Origin: Tritrichomonas musculus
Taxonomy: Eukaryota; Parabasalia; Tritrichomonadida; Tritrichomonadidae
Assembly (NCBI GenBank): GCA_039105265.1
Contig: JAPFFF010000001.1
Coordinates: 2,790,001-2,854,000 of the forward strand
Length of the DNA stretch: 64,000 bases
Reading direction: 5' to 3'
Of the stretch, positions 49,901-58,143 are shown piece by piece; position 1 is the first letter of the stretch; each line of letters opens with the position of its first letter. The position numbers and the translations under genes are program-made. The notes under the pieces are model-generated. The model was not told the origin of the DNA, did not search any database, and saw nothing but the letters and a program-made list of their open reading frames with translations.

Positions 49901-52900
49901 AATCAGATGTGTATTCTCTTTTCATATAATCATATATTTCGAAAGAAAAAGTAAATGGCATAATTATGAAATCGCATTGAATTTGTATTACAATTTTTTG
50001 AGATAAAGCAACTTTTATTCTAAATTGGGATCGTGTTGGTTCCTGTACTTCAGGTATTTTTAATGAAAAATATTGTAATGATTTATTTTTATTAATTTCT
50101 GGACGACTTGCTTCGTTTTCTTCTAGAGATTCTGTTTCGACAGTAACTATATAATTACTTCGATCATAATAATTACTTGTTTCAAATTTTAAAGTATTTC
50201 CACTGAAAATTCTATTACAACACAATTTCAAGCCTTTATCAATAATAGCTAATTTATAATTAAAGCATTTTAATCGAATTTTTAATGGTACAATTCCCAA
50301 TCTAATTTCAAATGGTAAAGAATATGGCTGTGAAGATTTGGAATTAATAATAATGTCACCCATTATATTTATTATTTTAGGTTCTTCTAACGAATTAAAT
50401 GTTGGAGTAATTAAAATTTGAATTGTTTCATTTGGGTTTAACTTTTCTTTGGTTGTTATTATTTTACTATATTGTTGATCATTTAAATTATCTATTCTAC
50501 ATGATACTTCTTCATTTATGAAAGAAATGATATTTATCGAATAAGGATTACTAATATATGAATAAATAATTGGACCAATTGAACATTTAATTTTTTTTAC
50601 TGAACAGATTATATTATTATCAGGTGTAATACTGATTATTGGAGATGCAAGTGAACCAATATTTTGAATGCTAGAGAAATCAAATTTGTAATAATATTCA
50701 TGAACACTTGGAATTTGAATATCATATTGAAATCCAAATACTTCTGAGTTTCCATTCTTAAAAATTCTCATTGTTTCCCATTGATGTTGGCATTCATTTA
50801 TAATCTTTTTTATTTTATTAATTAAATCTTTAACATAAATAATGTATTGAGATAATTTATCTTGAATTACTCGAGTAGTCTTTTCAACTTTGATTTGAGC
50901 CTGAAATTTTGGTTCTATGTTTCTTGATATTTCCGATATGCATTTATCTATTTTAATTATGCAATTGAAAAAGTCCAAATTAAAATTATTTCGATTTCGT
51001 TTGAAATCAGAAAATTGTTTTTTGAATGAATTTAAATTGCTATTCAAATTATTAATATTTTCTATAAATTCACTAGAATCTAAATTTGATTTTCCAAAAT
51101 ATATTTTTGGGGCATGATTCACATTTATTACATCAATTGTAATTCTGTCATAATTAAAATAATCATTGATTGATTTAAATTTGTATTCTGATGGTTTAAT
51201 TAAATTTTTATAAAAAAAATTGTCATTTTTTTGATAATATTGACCAGGAAATAAAAAATAATCCCTTTCATTAACTGATTTTGGAAGAGTTGTTTGAATG
51301 AAAGAAAAGTCTCCTTCTCTGATTGTAATTGTCAGATTTTTATCAGATAAATAATGTAGACCGAAAACAATTATCTCATTTTTTGCAAACAATCCATTAA
51401 TATCACGAAGTTTTAACTGTGTTGATACAAGGTCTTCAATTATTCTTTGATATGATTCTATGCTTGGATATTGATCTTTTATAACATTTTTTTTGCCATG
51501 AAATATCAAAGATTTATTTGATTTTTTAATTTGCATAGATTTGAGTTTTTCATATTTTTCTTTATATTTTGTTACATAGTTTTTTATTTCTTTTATTTTA
51601 TCTTGCTTTCTGGCGTCATACTCTTTTTTGTTTTGATTTATGAAATAATTTTTAATTTCGTTTTCATCTATATCAATTGCATCTTTTAATTCTTTAATTA
51701 TATTACTTAATGAATATTTATTTAGGTATTCATACAAATCAAGAAAATCTTTATTTTTAAATATAAAGTTAATTCCTTCCAATAAATCGCCATTGATTTC
51801 TTTAAGAATATATTTTGATGGAAAAGCTAAAAAATAAACCAAAGAATTCCTATTATTAATATTTTCAGTTAACAAATTTTGTGATTCATTATTTAACATT
51901 TGTTCAGTTACCTTTTTAATTGCTTTCATAATGCATTTGTTTTTTCCTTCATTTATTTTTTCTGAAAAAATACTGTAATTGTCCATTGATAAATTTGTAA
52001 AGAAATCATGGATTACTGATAATGAAGAATTTGCAAATTTCAATGGTAAATTTGATATTAATATATTCATCCAATCATGATTAATACCTTCTCCTTTCTT
52101 TTTAAACAAATATTTTATAATAGAATTTGAAACTGTTTTATCAATTATTTCAGATATATAAGTTGGAGTAGAATTATATTCGAATGATATACAATTAATA
52201 GAAGAAAATATTCTTAAGGCTAAAATCCAAAGAGGTATTTCTGAATCATTTGGCTTGAAACCATGATACATTGAAATTAATTGATCACTAAATTCTCTGT
52301 TTCTAATCATCCAATAATATAAAGAGGGATAATTGTTTAAAAGATTGTTATCATTAATCCAATCATTTGACAAAAATGAAATATCATCAAACTTAAATGC
52401 TTTATATTCCCATTTGTCAAGGTATTCTGCAAATTCAAAAATATAATGTATTTTCTTTAGAATATCATAATCAGGATCCTGATCCTTTTTATAATCAATA
52501 AATGCTTTTTTTAGATCTTCATACTTGTTGGGTGTATCTCCATCAGATGATAATAGTGATTTGAAAGTTATTTTCCCTATTTTAGTTGCTGCTTCAGTAA
52601 AAGAAGAAAATTCTTCATGCATGAGTTTTTTCAAATCTTTTAAATAGGCAGTGTTTTTAGTTCTATGAATTAAAGGTCCAGCTTGATAAGTTGAATGACC
52701 TATCTTGTTGACAAGTAAAAAAACTAAATCATTGGGTTCAAACTTTGGTATTAACAACTTAATATCTTGTGAATAATTCAATAATATGTGATACATCAAT
52801 CTTACTTCCCTTTCATCAATTGAATTTCTTTCAATGTATTGATTTATAATTTTAGGAATTTTTTCATGATCCTTTAAAAATGTTCTATTTATTTTATATA

Positions 52901-54854
52901 ATACCAAAATCATACTTGCATTAAGTGTAAATAATCCTTGGTTTTTATCCTTTATAGTCAGGCTTGATTGATTTTTTATTGTGTAATCAAAAAAAATATC
53001 TTTTGGGCACCTCATCTCTTTAAAATTATCTAATTTCCATAAATTTATTATAACATCCTTATTATTGTTTATCTCATTTAATATTGATTTTATTTGCGAA
53101 TACCTAATTAATGATTCGAAAAGTTTTATGTTTTCTGGCACAGAATCATCATCTAAATCCTCATAATTAGGATGGGGCCAAATAATACCTAAATCATTGG
53201 ATTCTTCTGAATATTTTGCCACGCCAATTAAAAATTGATCAACTTTTTTCTTAGCTTGTTCATAAACATCATCTGTATAGTCTCTAATTTCACTCAATTT
53301 ATTAACCAATTCAGTTTGCATATGTTTGAATTTATTCTTTACTTTTTGATTTATTAAATCTTTTTTCAATTGACCAATTCTTTTTTTAATAATTGCTGCT
53401 CTTTCATCTTTAACCTTTTGTGATTTCTTTTCACTTAATATTAATAATAAATTTTGGCATATTTCGATATATTTATTTGATGACCAATATATATTTATTT
53501 GTTCTGGATAATTACCAAGATATTTTATTACTTCATTGATATTTCCAATCATTAAATCTATTTCTTCCTGATTTTTTACTTTTTGTATTATTGAGTCAAT
53601 GTTCCATAATATTTTTGCATTATTTTCAAATAAAGAAGCCCATTTACTCCAAATTACAATATCATTAATTGTAACTTGATCAATATCTTGAAGCATACTA
53701 TATGCTGAAGTAAGTAAATCAGATTCAATTGGATGAATTATTTGAGATAAATCATTTGATTCATTTTCATGCAATGTATAAACGATGTTCCATATTAAAC
53801 TAATAAGTGAATTTTCTTGAATATGGAAATCAAAAATATCTCTCAATGACATAATTGAATTGATTGAAGAATTTTTTATTTTTCCATTTTCAAAATTTTT
53901 TTTAGACTTTTTAATTGTTTTTTTAATATAATTTGGATCTTTTAACTCTTTCATATTATTCGAAAATTTCAAAATTACATCATAAAGAGTAAGATTCATT
54001 TTTATCTTTTCTTCTTTGTTTTGTTCTTCGATATCTATGTTTTGATCATTATTAAGTAATTGAGCTGCAGTAACTTCAAAGTTATCTTGATCATTCATTT
54101 GTAAATGAACAGTAAAGTTATTTGATGATGATGTATTAAATTCAATTGTTTGTTGGTCAATAGTAAAAGAAAAATATATTTCTTTTTCAATTAATTGTTT
54201 TAATATTGTAATCCAATAAGAAATCATTGAATATGGGCCTTCTTTAAAATTCTTATATGGAAATAATTTGTAAACAAAGTTCATCAATTTATTATTATTT
54301 TGAATTTTTTTCAATAAGTCTACAATTAATTCCTTTTTGAAATTTGTAGCAATCATTGATAATATAGAAATAATTTCTATATAATCTTGGTTTCCCAACA
54401 AAATAGATGATTCTTCAGAAAAAATATGTTCATTTAATAATTCTTTCAATAAATCAAATTTAAGTATTTCTGATAAAATGGATTTGTTATTCCTTAATTC
54501 TTGATTTCTGAGTGTTAAAAATGAATGTTCTCTTTTTATAGGTGAACTAGGCATCGCAATTTTCTTAAATAAAAAACTTAATGCATATAAATTGCCATAC
54601 TTAATTAGTAATTTATGAAAACCAATATTTTCTTTCATTTTCATTTCTAGTTTCCCTATAGTATCCATAATATGTCTTTGAATGTATGATAAATCAGAAA
54701 TTTGAACAAAAGAGCATAATTCCAAAAAATTGTATAAAGAAAATGTAAAAATAGATTCATCTCCATTAATTGCTTTTTGAATATTTAATAAAACTAAGAG
54801 AACTTGTTTATTTTTCTCATAAAGACTCACGTCTCCTGTATTTAATCCAATCAT
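43911..54854 (-). CDS. Giant protein with three VWA-type domains (3647 aa)
   Basis: One uninterrupted frame. Residues 1-1250 are helical, with coiled coils. About 1370-1760 are beta-rich and Ig-like in pattern. About 1880-2080 are helical again, and 2290-2360 are acidic low complexity. Then come a degenerate VWA-like domain (about 2450-2620, LLIDCSSF), a second (about 2805-2985, IIIDSSKS, with FILTDGLF), a Rossmann or flavodoxin-like segment (about 3080-3210, VVVTNYKDAINEL to GGSVVLFAES) and a full VWA with MIDAS DLSGS (about 3398) and LILVTDGQI near the C terminus. There is no signal peptide or membrane segment, so it is probably cytoplasmic. VWA domains bind partners through a metal ion; the function is unknown. 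The frame is open for about 90 bases before the first ATG, so the N terminus may be longer or lost. Confidence 0.92.
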   Translation of the reverse strand: MIGLNTGDVSLYEKNKQVLLVLLNIQKAINGDESIFTFSLYNFLELCSFVQISDLSYIQRHIMDTIGKLEMKMKENIGFHKLLIKYGNLYALSFLFKKIAMPSSPIKREHSFLTLRNQELRNNKSILSEILKFDLLKELLNEHIFSEESSILLGNQDYIEIISILSMIATNFKKELIVDLLKKIQNNNKLMNFVYKLFPYKNFKEGPYSMISYWITILKQLIEKEIYFSFTIDQQTIEFNTSSSNNFTVHLQMNDQDNFEVTAAQLLNNDQNIDIEEQNKEEKIKMNLTLYDVILKFSNNMKELKDPNYIKKTIKKSKKNFENGKIKNSSINSIMSLRDIFDFHIQENSLISLIWNIVYTLHENESNDLSQIIHPIESDLLTSAYSMLQDIDQVTINDIVIWSKWASLFENNAKILWNIDSIIQKVKNQEEIDLMIGNINEVIKYLGNYPEQINIYWSSNKYIEICQNLLLILSEKKSQKVKDERAAIIKKRIGQLKKDLINQKVKNKFKHMQTELVNKLSEIRDYTDDVYEQAKKKVDQFLIGVAKYSEESNDLGIIWPHPNYEDLDDDSVPENIKLFESLIRYSQIKSILNEINNNKDVIINLWKLDNFKEMRCPKDIFFDYTIKNQSSLTIKDKNQGLFTLNASMILVLYKINRTFLKDHEKIPKIINQYIERNSIDEREVRLMYHILLNYSQDIKLLIPKFEPNDLVFLLVNKIGHSTYQAGPLIHRTKNTAYLKDLKKLMHEEFSSFTEAATKIGKITFKSLLSSDGDTPNKYEDLKKAFIDYKKDQDPDYDILKKIHYIFEFAEYLDKWEYKAFKFDDISFLSNDWINDNNLLNNYPSLYYWMIRNREFSDQLISMYHGFKPNDSEIPLWILALRIFSSINCISFEYNSTPTYISEIIDKTVSNSIIKYLFKKKGEGINHDWMNILISNLPLKFANSSLSVIHDFFTNLSMDNYSIFSEKINEGKNKCIMKAIKKVTEQMLNNESQNLLTENINNRNSLVYFLAFPSKYILKEINGDLLEGINFIFKNKDFLDLYEYLNKYSLSNIIKELKDAIDIDENEIKNYFINQNKKEYDARKQDKIKEIKNYVTKYKEKYEKLKSMQIKKSNKSLIFHGKKNVIKDQYPSIESYQRIIEDLVSTQLKLRDINGLFAKNEIIVFGLHYLSDKNLTITIREGDFSFIQTTLPKSVNERDYFLFPGQYYQKNDNFFYKNLIKPSEYKFKSINDYFNYDRITIDVINVNHAPKIYFGKSNLDSSEFIENINNLNSNLNSFKKQFSDFKRNRNNFNLDFFNCIIKIDKCISEISRNIEPKFQAQIKVEKTTRVIQDKLSQYIIYVKDLINKIKKIINECQHQWETMRIFKNGNSEVFGFQYDIQIPSVHEYYYKFDFSSIQNIGSLASPIISITPDNNIICSVKKIKCSIGPIIYSYISNPYSINIISFINEEVSCRIDNLNDQQYSKIITTKEKLNPNETIQILITPTFNSLEEPKIINIMGDIIINSKSSQPYSLPFEIRLGIVPLKIRLKCFNYKLAIIDKGLKLCCNRIFSGNTLKFETSNYYDRSNYIVTVETESLEENEASRPEINKNKSLQYFSLKIPEVQEPTRSQFRIKVALSQKIVIQIQCDFIIMPFTFSFEIYDYMKREYTSDCNLIYIPNFKHKLYFRIMTFLPCEQKCNIEMNIPRCVSIKSEKKEFSKEGFTINGDYFITSDIKYEDYVIKTYPTRYDISIKIGGIKKKIDLTFNYLSNFQFIPFKKSFGPNDVFINAFPCEEYNYKMKKWTKIDNANKLSKTPNFPYFICTPFKLYTNMKEFPKINYDNKKVSYSGSQEIVYLQMSFAKNDDNLIHKSKSRSKSSYVIIEYPKDNEDLWFPAFDTYPNLGDIKFIPYTIDEKNIKKARNNIRIMYKDIEKKIEIDKIDSYIQAKKIPIRKTNFAVLMILLSQDAVNNHLKSFIGYFPQEIQVEFGSLISDIDSIINEGVKIDELSDIITHNLILKFAQILNKKYLDIKSHQFCLENRFSQDELQNKVSQLNNQLFTYNKDLDHIRSLTTNREFNKIEKAFASIEVEPLPELSEQYNSIMISEKDPPKPSQSETLGKFNFIDVDNDTLISNDVDSLKSLPDIKLPKVLTIESLNTFYSQCSQGSTALPTYIRICHVESKSQKESETYFSKLLYIYDEITKYSPKNYSILSKNVNSFIESFQNCVKRLKKAGIDFSKVALPQSLKDNDDNFQDFIKYPDVDYPKLPKGKWNIKNQSPLNATKFHDKFNNNGKFGIHNIFKDDLIEDSLNNNDTVQNEVIVGETGDNFERNIEDEQLLIAQIIDDQNIENESESMKDDSDNEKENEALQKKPTLKITNKSKKETVVVKDIRDISTEFTEYDSIERVLKRIKEMNKDGKLKFLDSTECIIQNQNELFKSSATNFPVQKLVEHSQYLIANLIAKASDVKCPFLDISCNLLIDCSSFICKQNKLYNFMILVSFSYALSVLEIPFSIAIVADKKFRFVLKPFEEDISTLVLQRVFDCLFIKRYKTNIADTIRHAIEFMKCPDEKRTQRALFFFSDGLDENLVLAQSWKETLLNDSNNSFGLIFIKSKFLDEKKYSNIQKMWDSFIEVAKTASSITKLIYINPDINDSTFETIISTFYSVLSRSQFKSNYDFKNKTDYKPEFKQASDDLSNEIFDIIKSETNFVFDVESSSIYKKINQRFIANGSRFPKLDVGHYRNLTEKMTISNPSHSIKDEFDQFIHQIVYSKRNIFRPLLETIFKPNKASQTVLSSTGVDFDITALILNLINPVPDPLIYLEEKGGLIRNYGVSIIIDSSKSCFNQLFSSHSYQTIKILLTALASIDIPCIDIIIATDEAPIILASEISSVRLLNDKSPFWPSLFDTLANASYDKCALEDAIHAAYDIRRMRSVDSTSYMFILTDGLFQEEQREIIQNHIMTCFQSGITIFGIGIGIYPCGIVELFPQVIYATNPNDLIKAVASCFVDELNELYDKKIKQLAPEPCSADDISNTFEKLIQNEEKPIFKDLKNYLSETIHALDAFTDMYNEEQVQTNSNNEFINPEGLNTEMYISDILKGQKILIVMLYSYLVNLAESHLISPEYLSKAEYAGDGECVKKAVEHFGIEIVVVTNYKDAINELISQKGKCKYYAVWVISGLPYDMKLFDGGNQYLIDQFIDCLLQFWNNGGSVVLFAESEPLTFQANRFLEKVIFPDGNKTKLRLKGNHFGQTYLRGDPKGKLDQPGKFNKSPLQFQKMQRASLSHNIVKIYEGETISYAQNDPEILKPFIPFMKDSENGISALFYPGDRDLKHITGDIIIDCGYTKLFSQMTTEGTFRYVQNIAGWTAQIETKRILGINPKDFRPKAVIFKLNENVKVSLPKRPGSVTDNVKNHIKNHRLFAIDLSGSVKNVEVYHKKVQGIFEKNYKNGDTIIIWNHEAQIIDYETMNQYYSSMHGNGGTDPCTIVDELIQNKDIPREHLILVTDGQISSELVKKCDQIIQSNNISFKYVTTYIIGRGGNTSISAAFERNCSSIIIPINDSGEEIKELIIMTDESDFLVLDEIDSIKSISSFKEKYKSLMHATVQKMKGTEGDYELKTKYTNLYERFRKRGFLDQDHSVKAKIEILIKAASGGLQDTFDLREITAMINQ

Positions 54855-55341
54855 AAGATTTGAATTTGGTACTTCCTTAAACTTTTTAAGACATGAAGAT
54901 TGAAAAAGTAGTATATATAAATGGCGTGATTTTTTAACGTCCCTTCGGGTCCGTTAAAACATCCCTCCATTTATCGGTCAGAAACGACTTTTTGAAAAGA
55001 TATAAGGTCACCGAACTTTTTGAGAGCTTACTTGTCCGGCCAGATAATTCAATAGGTATTTGTCCGGCCAAGAGATTGAGAGGTAATTTAGCCATTTAAG
55101 AAATTGAATAGGTATCTGGTCTTTGAACTTTTTGATAAGATATCTGGCCTTTGTACTTTTTGAATATATATCTGTCCGATGAACTTTTTGAAGCCCTATC
55201 TGGTCATTATTCCTTTTAGCATTAGATACTCAGCTATAAAGCAAGAATCTATATCTGGCCGTTTATGAACTTTTTGAGAGGCTATTTGGCCGAGTATGAA
55301 CTTTTTGAGTCGACTCTATCAAACAATTCATAGCCTTCTCT
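54855..55341. repeat. Degenerate short-repeat region at edge of the island
   Basis: No gene. It starts with a hairpin at 54932-54959 (TTTTAACG and CGTTAAAA arms around a CCC-TTC-GGG core). Then come irregular repeats of GAACTTTTTGA and TCTGGCC/TGTCCGGCC phrases at 20-60-base intervals. The same phrases form the regular 56-bp array at 55806. Confidence 0.7.
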
Positions 55342-55413
55342 TAAAGCTGTCAAATAGATTAAAAGACTAAAAAGAAAAAAAATAAAAAAAAGAATTAAAA
55401 AAAGAAATGTTTA

Positions 55414-55662
55414 TTAAGGAAATTGATGATTCTTTGCTTCAAGCTCTAATATAGAGAAGAATCTCTTTTGAGCTAATTCGAAGGAATCTAAATAAAGCTC
55501 TTTTTGATCCCAATTTTCTCGTATGAGCTCGTTGACCATGTCGAGTGATTGCTTAGCATAAATCTTTGCAGAACGTAATGCTTCTTGCGGTGTGAAGATT
55601 CCTCTACGAACAAGGCTTTTAGCATTTGGATACCAATCCATGTATGGTGCTTGAGTGTTCAT
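55414..55662 (-). CDS. Island small protein A, unknown
   Basis: 82 residues, unrecognised: MNTQAPYMDWYPNAKSLVRR, then mostly helix (EALRSAKIYAKQSLDMVNEL) with acidic and basic faces. The leader holds TCACTTCATTTATTTAAA directly before ATG. The 5' flank (55663-55780) is nearly identical to that of protein B, and the 3' flank (TTAAAAGACTAAAAAG near 55360) recurs after B and C. Confidence 0.65.
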   Translation of the reverse strand: MNTQAPYMDWYPNAKSLVRRGIFTPQEALRSAKIYAKQSLDMVNELIRENWDQKELYLDSFELAQKRFFSILELEAKNHQFP

Positions 55663-55725
55663 TTTAAATAAATGAAGTGATGAGCTGAAGAAGCCGTTAA
55701 CCTTGCCTTATCCACTTTTTGAGGG

Positions 55726-55746
55726 GGCAGAAATTCTTACTTTTTT
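55726..55746. promoter_or_regulatory. Recurrent GGCAGAAATTCTTAC motif, copy 1 of 7
   Basis: The motif GGCARAAATTCTTACTTTTT appears here, at 56782, 57543, 57617, 57908, 57969 and 58030. Copies 1-3 lie 60-75 bases upstream of the ATGs of the three small minus-strand genes. Five copies continue into TTGA or TTGACA, and three of those are followed by a CCGG-containing segment. The function is unknown; the spacing suggests a control element. Confidence 0.55.
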
Positions 55747-55805
55747 GACAACTTACCGGGGGCAAAGCCCTAGTCTTGCACAGCAAGCCGGGAAGCTTTT
55801 TGAGA

Positions 55806-56165
55806 AGGTATTTGCCCGGCCAAGAAATTGAGAGTCAATCTGGTCATTGAGCTTTTTGAATTGATATTTGCCCGGCCAAGAAATTGAGAGTCAATCTGGC
55901 CGTTGAACTTATTGAATAGGTATTTGTCCGACCAAGAAATTGAGAGTCAATCTGGCCGTTGAACTTATTGAATAGGTATTTGTCCGACCAAGAAATTGAG
56001 AGTCAATCTGGCCGTTGAACTTATTGAATAGGTATTTGTCCGACCAAGAAATTGAGAAGGTATTTGTCCGACCAGATAATTGAATAGATATTTGTCCGGC
56101 CAAGAAATTGAATAGATATTTGTCCGACCAAGAAATTGAGAGTCAATCTGGCCTTTGAGCTTATT
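55806..56165. repeat. 56-bp minisatellite array
   Basis: The unit runs GAACTTATTGAATAGGTATT then TGTCCGACCAAGAAATTGAG then AGTCAATCTGGCCGTT. Three copies are near perfect and the outer copies are shortened or mutated. It lies between small genes A and B. Confidence 0.9.
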
Positions 56166-56216
56166 GAGAAGGCGCTTATTCCTCTTTGACGAAGACGCAG
56201 AGATTTGAATGCATTT

Positions 56217-56355
56217 GAGACCTTCCTCCGAATGTGATAATCGAAGTTCTGAGCTTCCTCTCAAACTGATAATCGAAGTTCTGAGCTTCCTCTGAATGTG
56301 ATAATCGAAGTTCTGAGCTTCCTCTCAAACTGATAATCGAAGTTCTGAGCTTCCT
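56217..56355. repeat. 32-bp array with alternating variants
   Basis: The unit CTTCCTCTGAATGTGATAAT + CGAAGTTCTGAG alternates with a version carrying CTCAAACT, so the higher-order period is 64 bases. About four full units are present. Confidence 0.9.
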
Positions 56356-56447
56356 CTGAATACTATAAGCCTTTTTCTATAGGCCTTCTCAAAAATTAAA
56401 AGACTAAAAGAAAAAAATTAAAAAGAAGTATTTAAAATATTAAATGT

Positions 56448-56711
56448 TTATTCATGCTGTATTAAATATTGATTCATCTCACGAATATCGTCGTTGAGAT
56501 TCTGTATGTATATTAAATTTTCATCGTAGCGCTGTACAAGATTGAATAGTTCGTAGCTTTGTTCGTCTGTAGGATTTTGAATCGCTGTATAGATGTTAAT
56601 TTGATTTTCGTATGCGTCGTTATCTGCGAGTATAGCGTTTCGTAAATCGATATAAGATGCGTATGTTTTATCAAATCCATCAACTGCGGCTTCTGTTCTC
56701 CAGGTTGACAT
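56448..56711 (-). CDS. Island small protein B, unknown
   Basis: 87 residues from MSTWRTEAAVDG, unrecognised, helical with many Asn, Tyr and Asp (NLVQRYDENLIYIQNLNDDI), likely a small helical bundle or coiled coil. It is unlike A and C in sequence. Its 5' flank carries the same GATGAGCTGAAGAAGCCGTT and motif block as gene A, and its 3' flank the same TTAAAAGACTAAAAG. The Inr-like TCACTTCATTTCGATTTC lies before the ATG. Confidence 0.65.
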   Translation of the reverse strand: MSTWRTEAAVDGFDKTYASYIDLRNAILADNDAYENQINIYTAIQNPTDEQSYELFNLVQRYDENLIYIQNLNDDIREMNQYLIQHE

Positions 56712-56865
56712 CGTGTTTGAAATCGAAATGAAGTGATGAGCTGAAGAAGCCGTTAACCTTGCCTTATCCACTTTTTGAGGGGGCAGAAATTCTTACTTTT
56801 TTGGTATTTCCCGGGGAGCTTTTTGAGGCTCAATCTGGCCGTTGAACTTTTTTGAGGCATCCCTC

Positions 56866-57138
56866 TGAATTCGGCTTTTTGATAGAGCTTATTGAATCTC
56901 AGTTTTTGATAAGGCTCATTGAATTCGGCTTTTTGATAGAGCTCATTGAATTCGGCTTTTTGATAGAGCTCATTGAATTCGGCTTTTTGATAGAGCTCAT
57001 TGAATTCGGCTTTTTGATAAGGCTCATTGAATTCGACTTTTTGATAAGGCTCATTGAATTCGACTTTTTGATAAGGCTCATTGAATTCGGCTTTTTGATA
57101 AGGCTTATTGAATTCGGCTTTTTGATAGAGCTTATTGA
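56866..57138. repeat. 27-bp minisatellite array
   Basis: About ten copies of ATTGAATTCGGCTTTTTGAT + AGAGCTC, with variants AAGGCTC and GACTTTT. As 27 is a multiple of three, frames stay open on both strands, but neither has promoter or gene-like composition. Confidence 0.92.
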
Positions 57139-57211
57139 ATTATATACTCAAATAGATTAAAAGACTAAAAAGAAAAAAATAAATAAAAAAAATAAAAAAA
57201 AGAAATGTTTA

Positions 57212-57478
57212 TTAATTACCTTTTTGTTCTTGTTCTTTGATGTATTCTTTAGCTGCATCAATAGAAACGTTGTCATTCATATAGAACCAGACATTGAGAT
57301 AGTAATTAGACCTTTTGTCTTCTCTTGATAATGGTCTGTTGGTTCGTAAAGAAACATAGTAAGCGAGGTCTAAAAAGTCTTTGAATTCGATACCGTCTGG
57401 GAAGAGATTTCTAAGTTCTTTATTGCATTCAGATTCGTATTTCATAACAAGGCTTCCTGGGAACTTTGTTCTAGACAT
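57212..57478 (-). CDS. Island small protein C, unknown
   Basis: 88 residues, unrecognised. MSRTKFPGSLVMKYESECNK is followed by a mixed helical protein (FKDFLDLAYYVSL, then YLNVWFYMNDNVSIDAAKEY). Its leader has TCACTTCATTTTTATTTCG before the ATG. The 5' flank shares the GAAGTGATGA box, the recurrent motif and the CCGG segment with A and B but has a different stretch in between. The 3' flank is the same as that of A. Confidence 0.65.
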   Translation of the reverse strand: MSRTKFPGSLVMKYESECNKELRNLFPDGIEFKDFLDLAYYVSLRTNRPLSREDKRSNYYLNVWFYMNDNVSIDAAKEYIKEQEQKGN

Positions 57479-57654
57479 TCGAAATAAAAATGAAGTGATG
57501 AACTGGTGATATGTCCTGACAGGGCACGTCCACTTTTTGAGGGGCAGAAATTCTTACTTTTTTGACAATGCTACCGGGGCTTTGCTTTGGTCTTGACTGA
57601 TGAACTTTTTCTGAGGGGCAGAAATTCTTACTTTTTTGATGCCTAATCATAAGC

Positions 57655-57878
57655 CGGCTGCGAGCTTTTTGAAGGAGCTTATTGAATTCGGCTTTTTGAA
57701 GGAGCTTATTGAATCTCAGTTTTTGAGACATCTCTCTGAATTCGGCTTTTTGATAGAGCTTATTGAATTCGGCTTTTTGATAGAGCTTATTGAATTCGGC
57801 TTTTTGATAAGGCTCATTGAATCTCAGTTTTTGAGACATCTCTCTGAATTCGGCTTTTTGAAGGAGCTTATTGAATTC
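57655..57878. repeat. Second 27-bp-type array, irregular
   Basis: It has the same ATTGAATTCGGCTTTTTGA units as at 56866, mixed with AAGGAGCTT and ATCTCAGTTTTTGAGACATC variants. Confidence 0.85.
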
Positions 57879-58048
57879 GCTGAGGCAAAAATTTTTATCC
57901 GAGTTGAGGCAAAAATTCTTACTTTTTCTATGCACATTAGCTGAGGCAAAAATTTTTATCCGAGTTGAGGCAAAAATTCTTACTTTTTCTATGCACATTA
58001 GCTGAGGCAAAAATTTTTATCCGAGTTGAGGCAAAAATTCTTACTTTT
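57879..58048. repeat. 61-bp array, three copies
   Basis: The unit starts GCTGAGGCAAAAATTTTTAT at 57879, 57940 and 58001; the third copy is cut short. Each unit holds one copy of the recurrent GGCAAAAATTCTTAC motif. The array ends about 115 bases before the ATG of the plus-strand gene run. Confidence 0.92.
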
Positions 58049-58143
58049 TTGACAGCTACCGGAGGCTCTGCCTTCGTCTTTCTTCACAAAAAGTGAGCGT
58101 CCTCTCAAATTATCTTATCGAAGCACATCACCGAGAGTTGACT

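Noticed and set aside
55909-56264. Repeat frames reading LVGQIPIQ / FLGRTNTYSIS
   Set aside because: They are products of the 56-bp array, with shifting frames between copies.
56852-57160. Open frame of FGFLIELIE repeats on the plus strand, and SLIKKPNSM repeats on the minus strand
   Set aside because: Both arise from the 27-bp array whose period is a multiple of three; neither has a gene-like start or composition.
57471-58010. 179-residue minus-strand frame through the 27-bp and 61-bp arrays
   Set aside because: It is repeat-driven and overlaps the conserved 5' flank of small gene C; not credible as a gene.
55726-58050. CRISPR array
   Set aside because: The repeats are degenerate minisatellites without unique spacers of constant length, there are no cas genes, and the DNA is eukaryotic.
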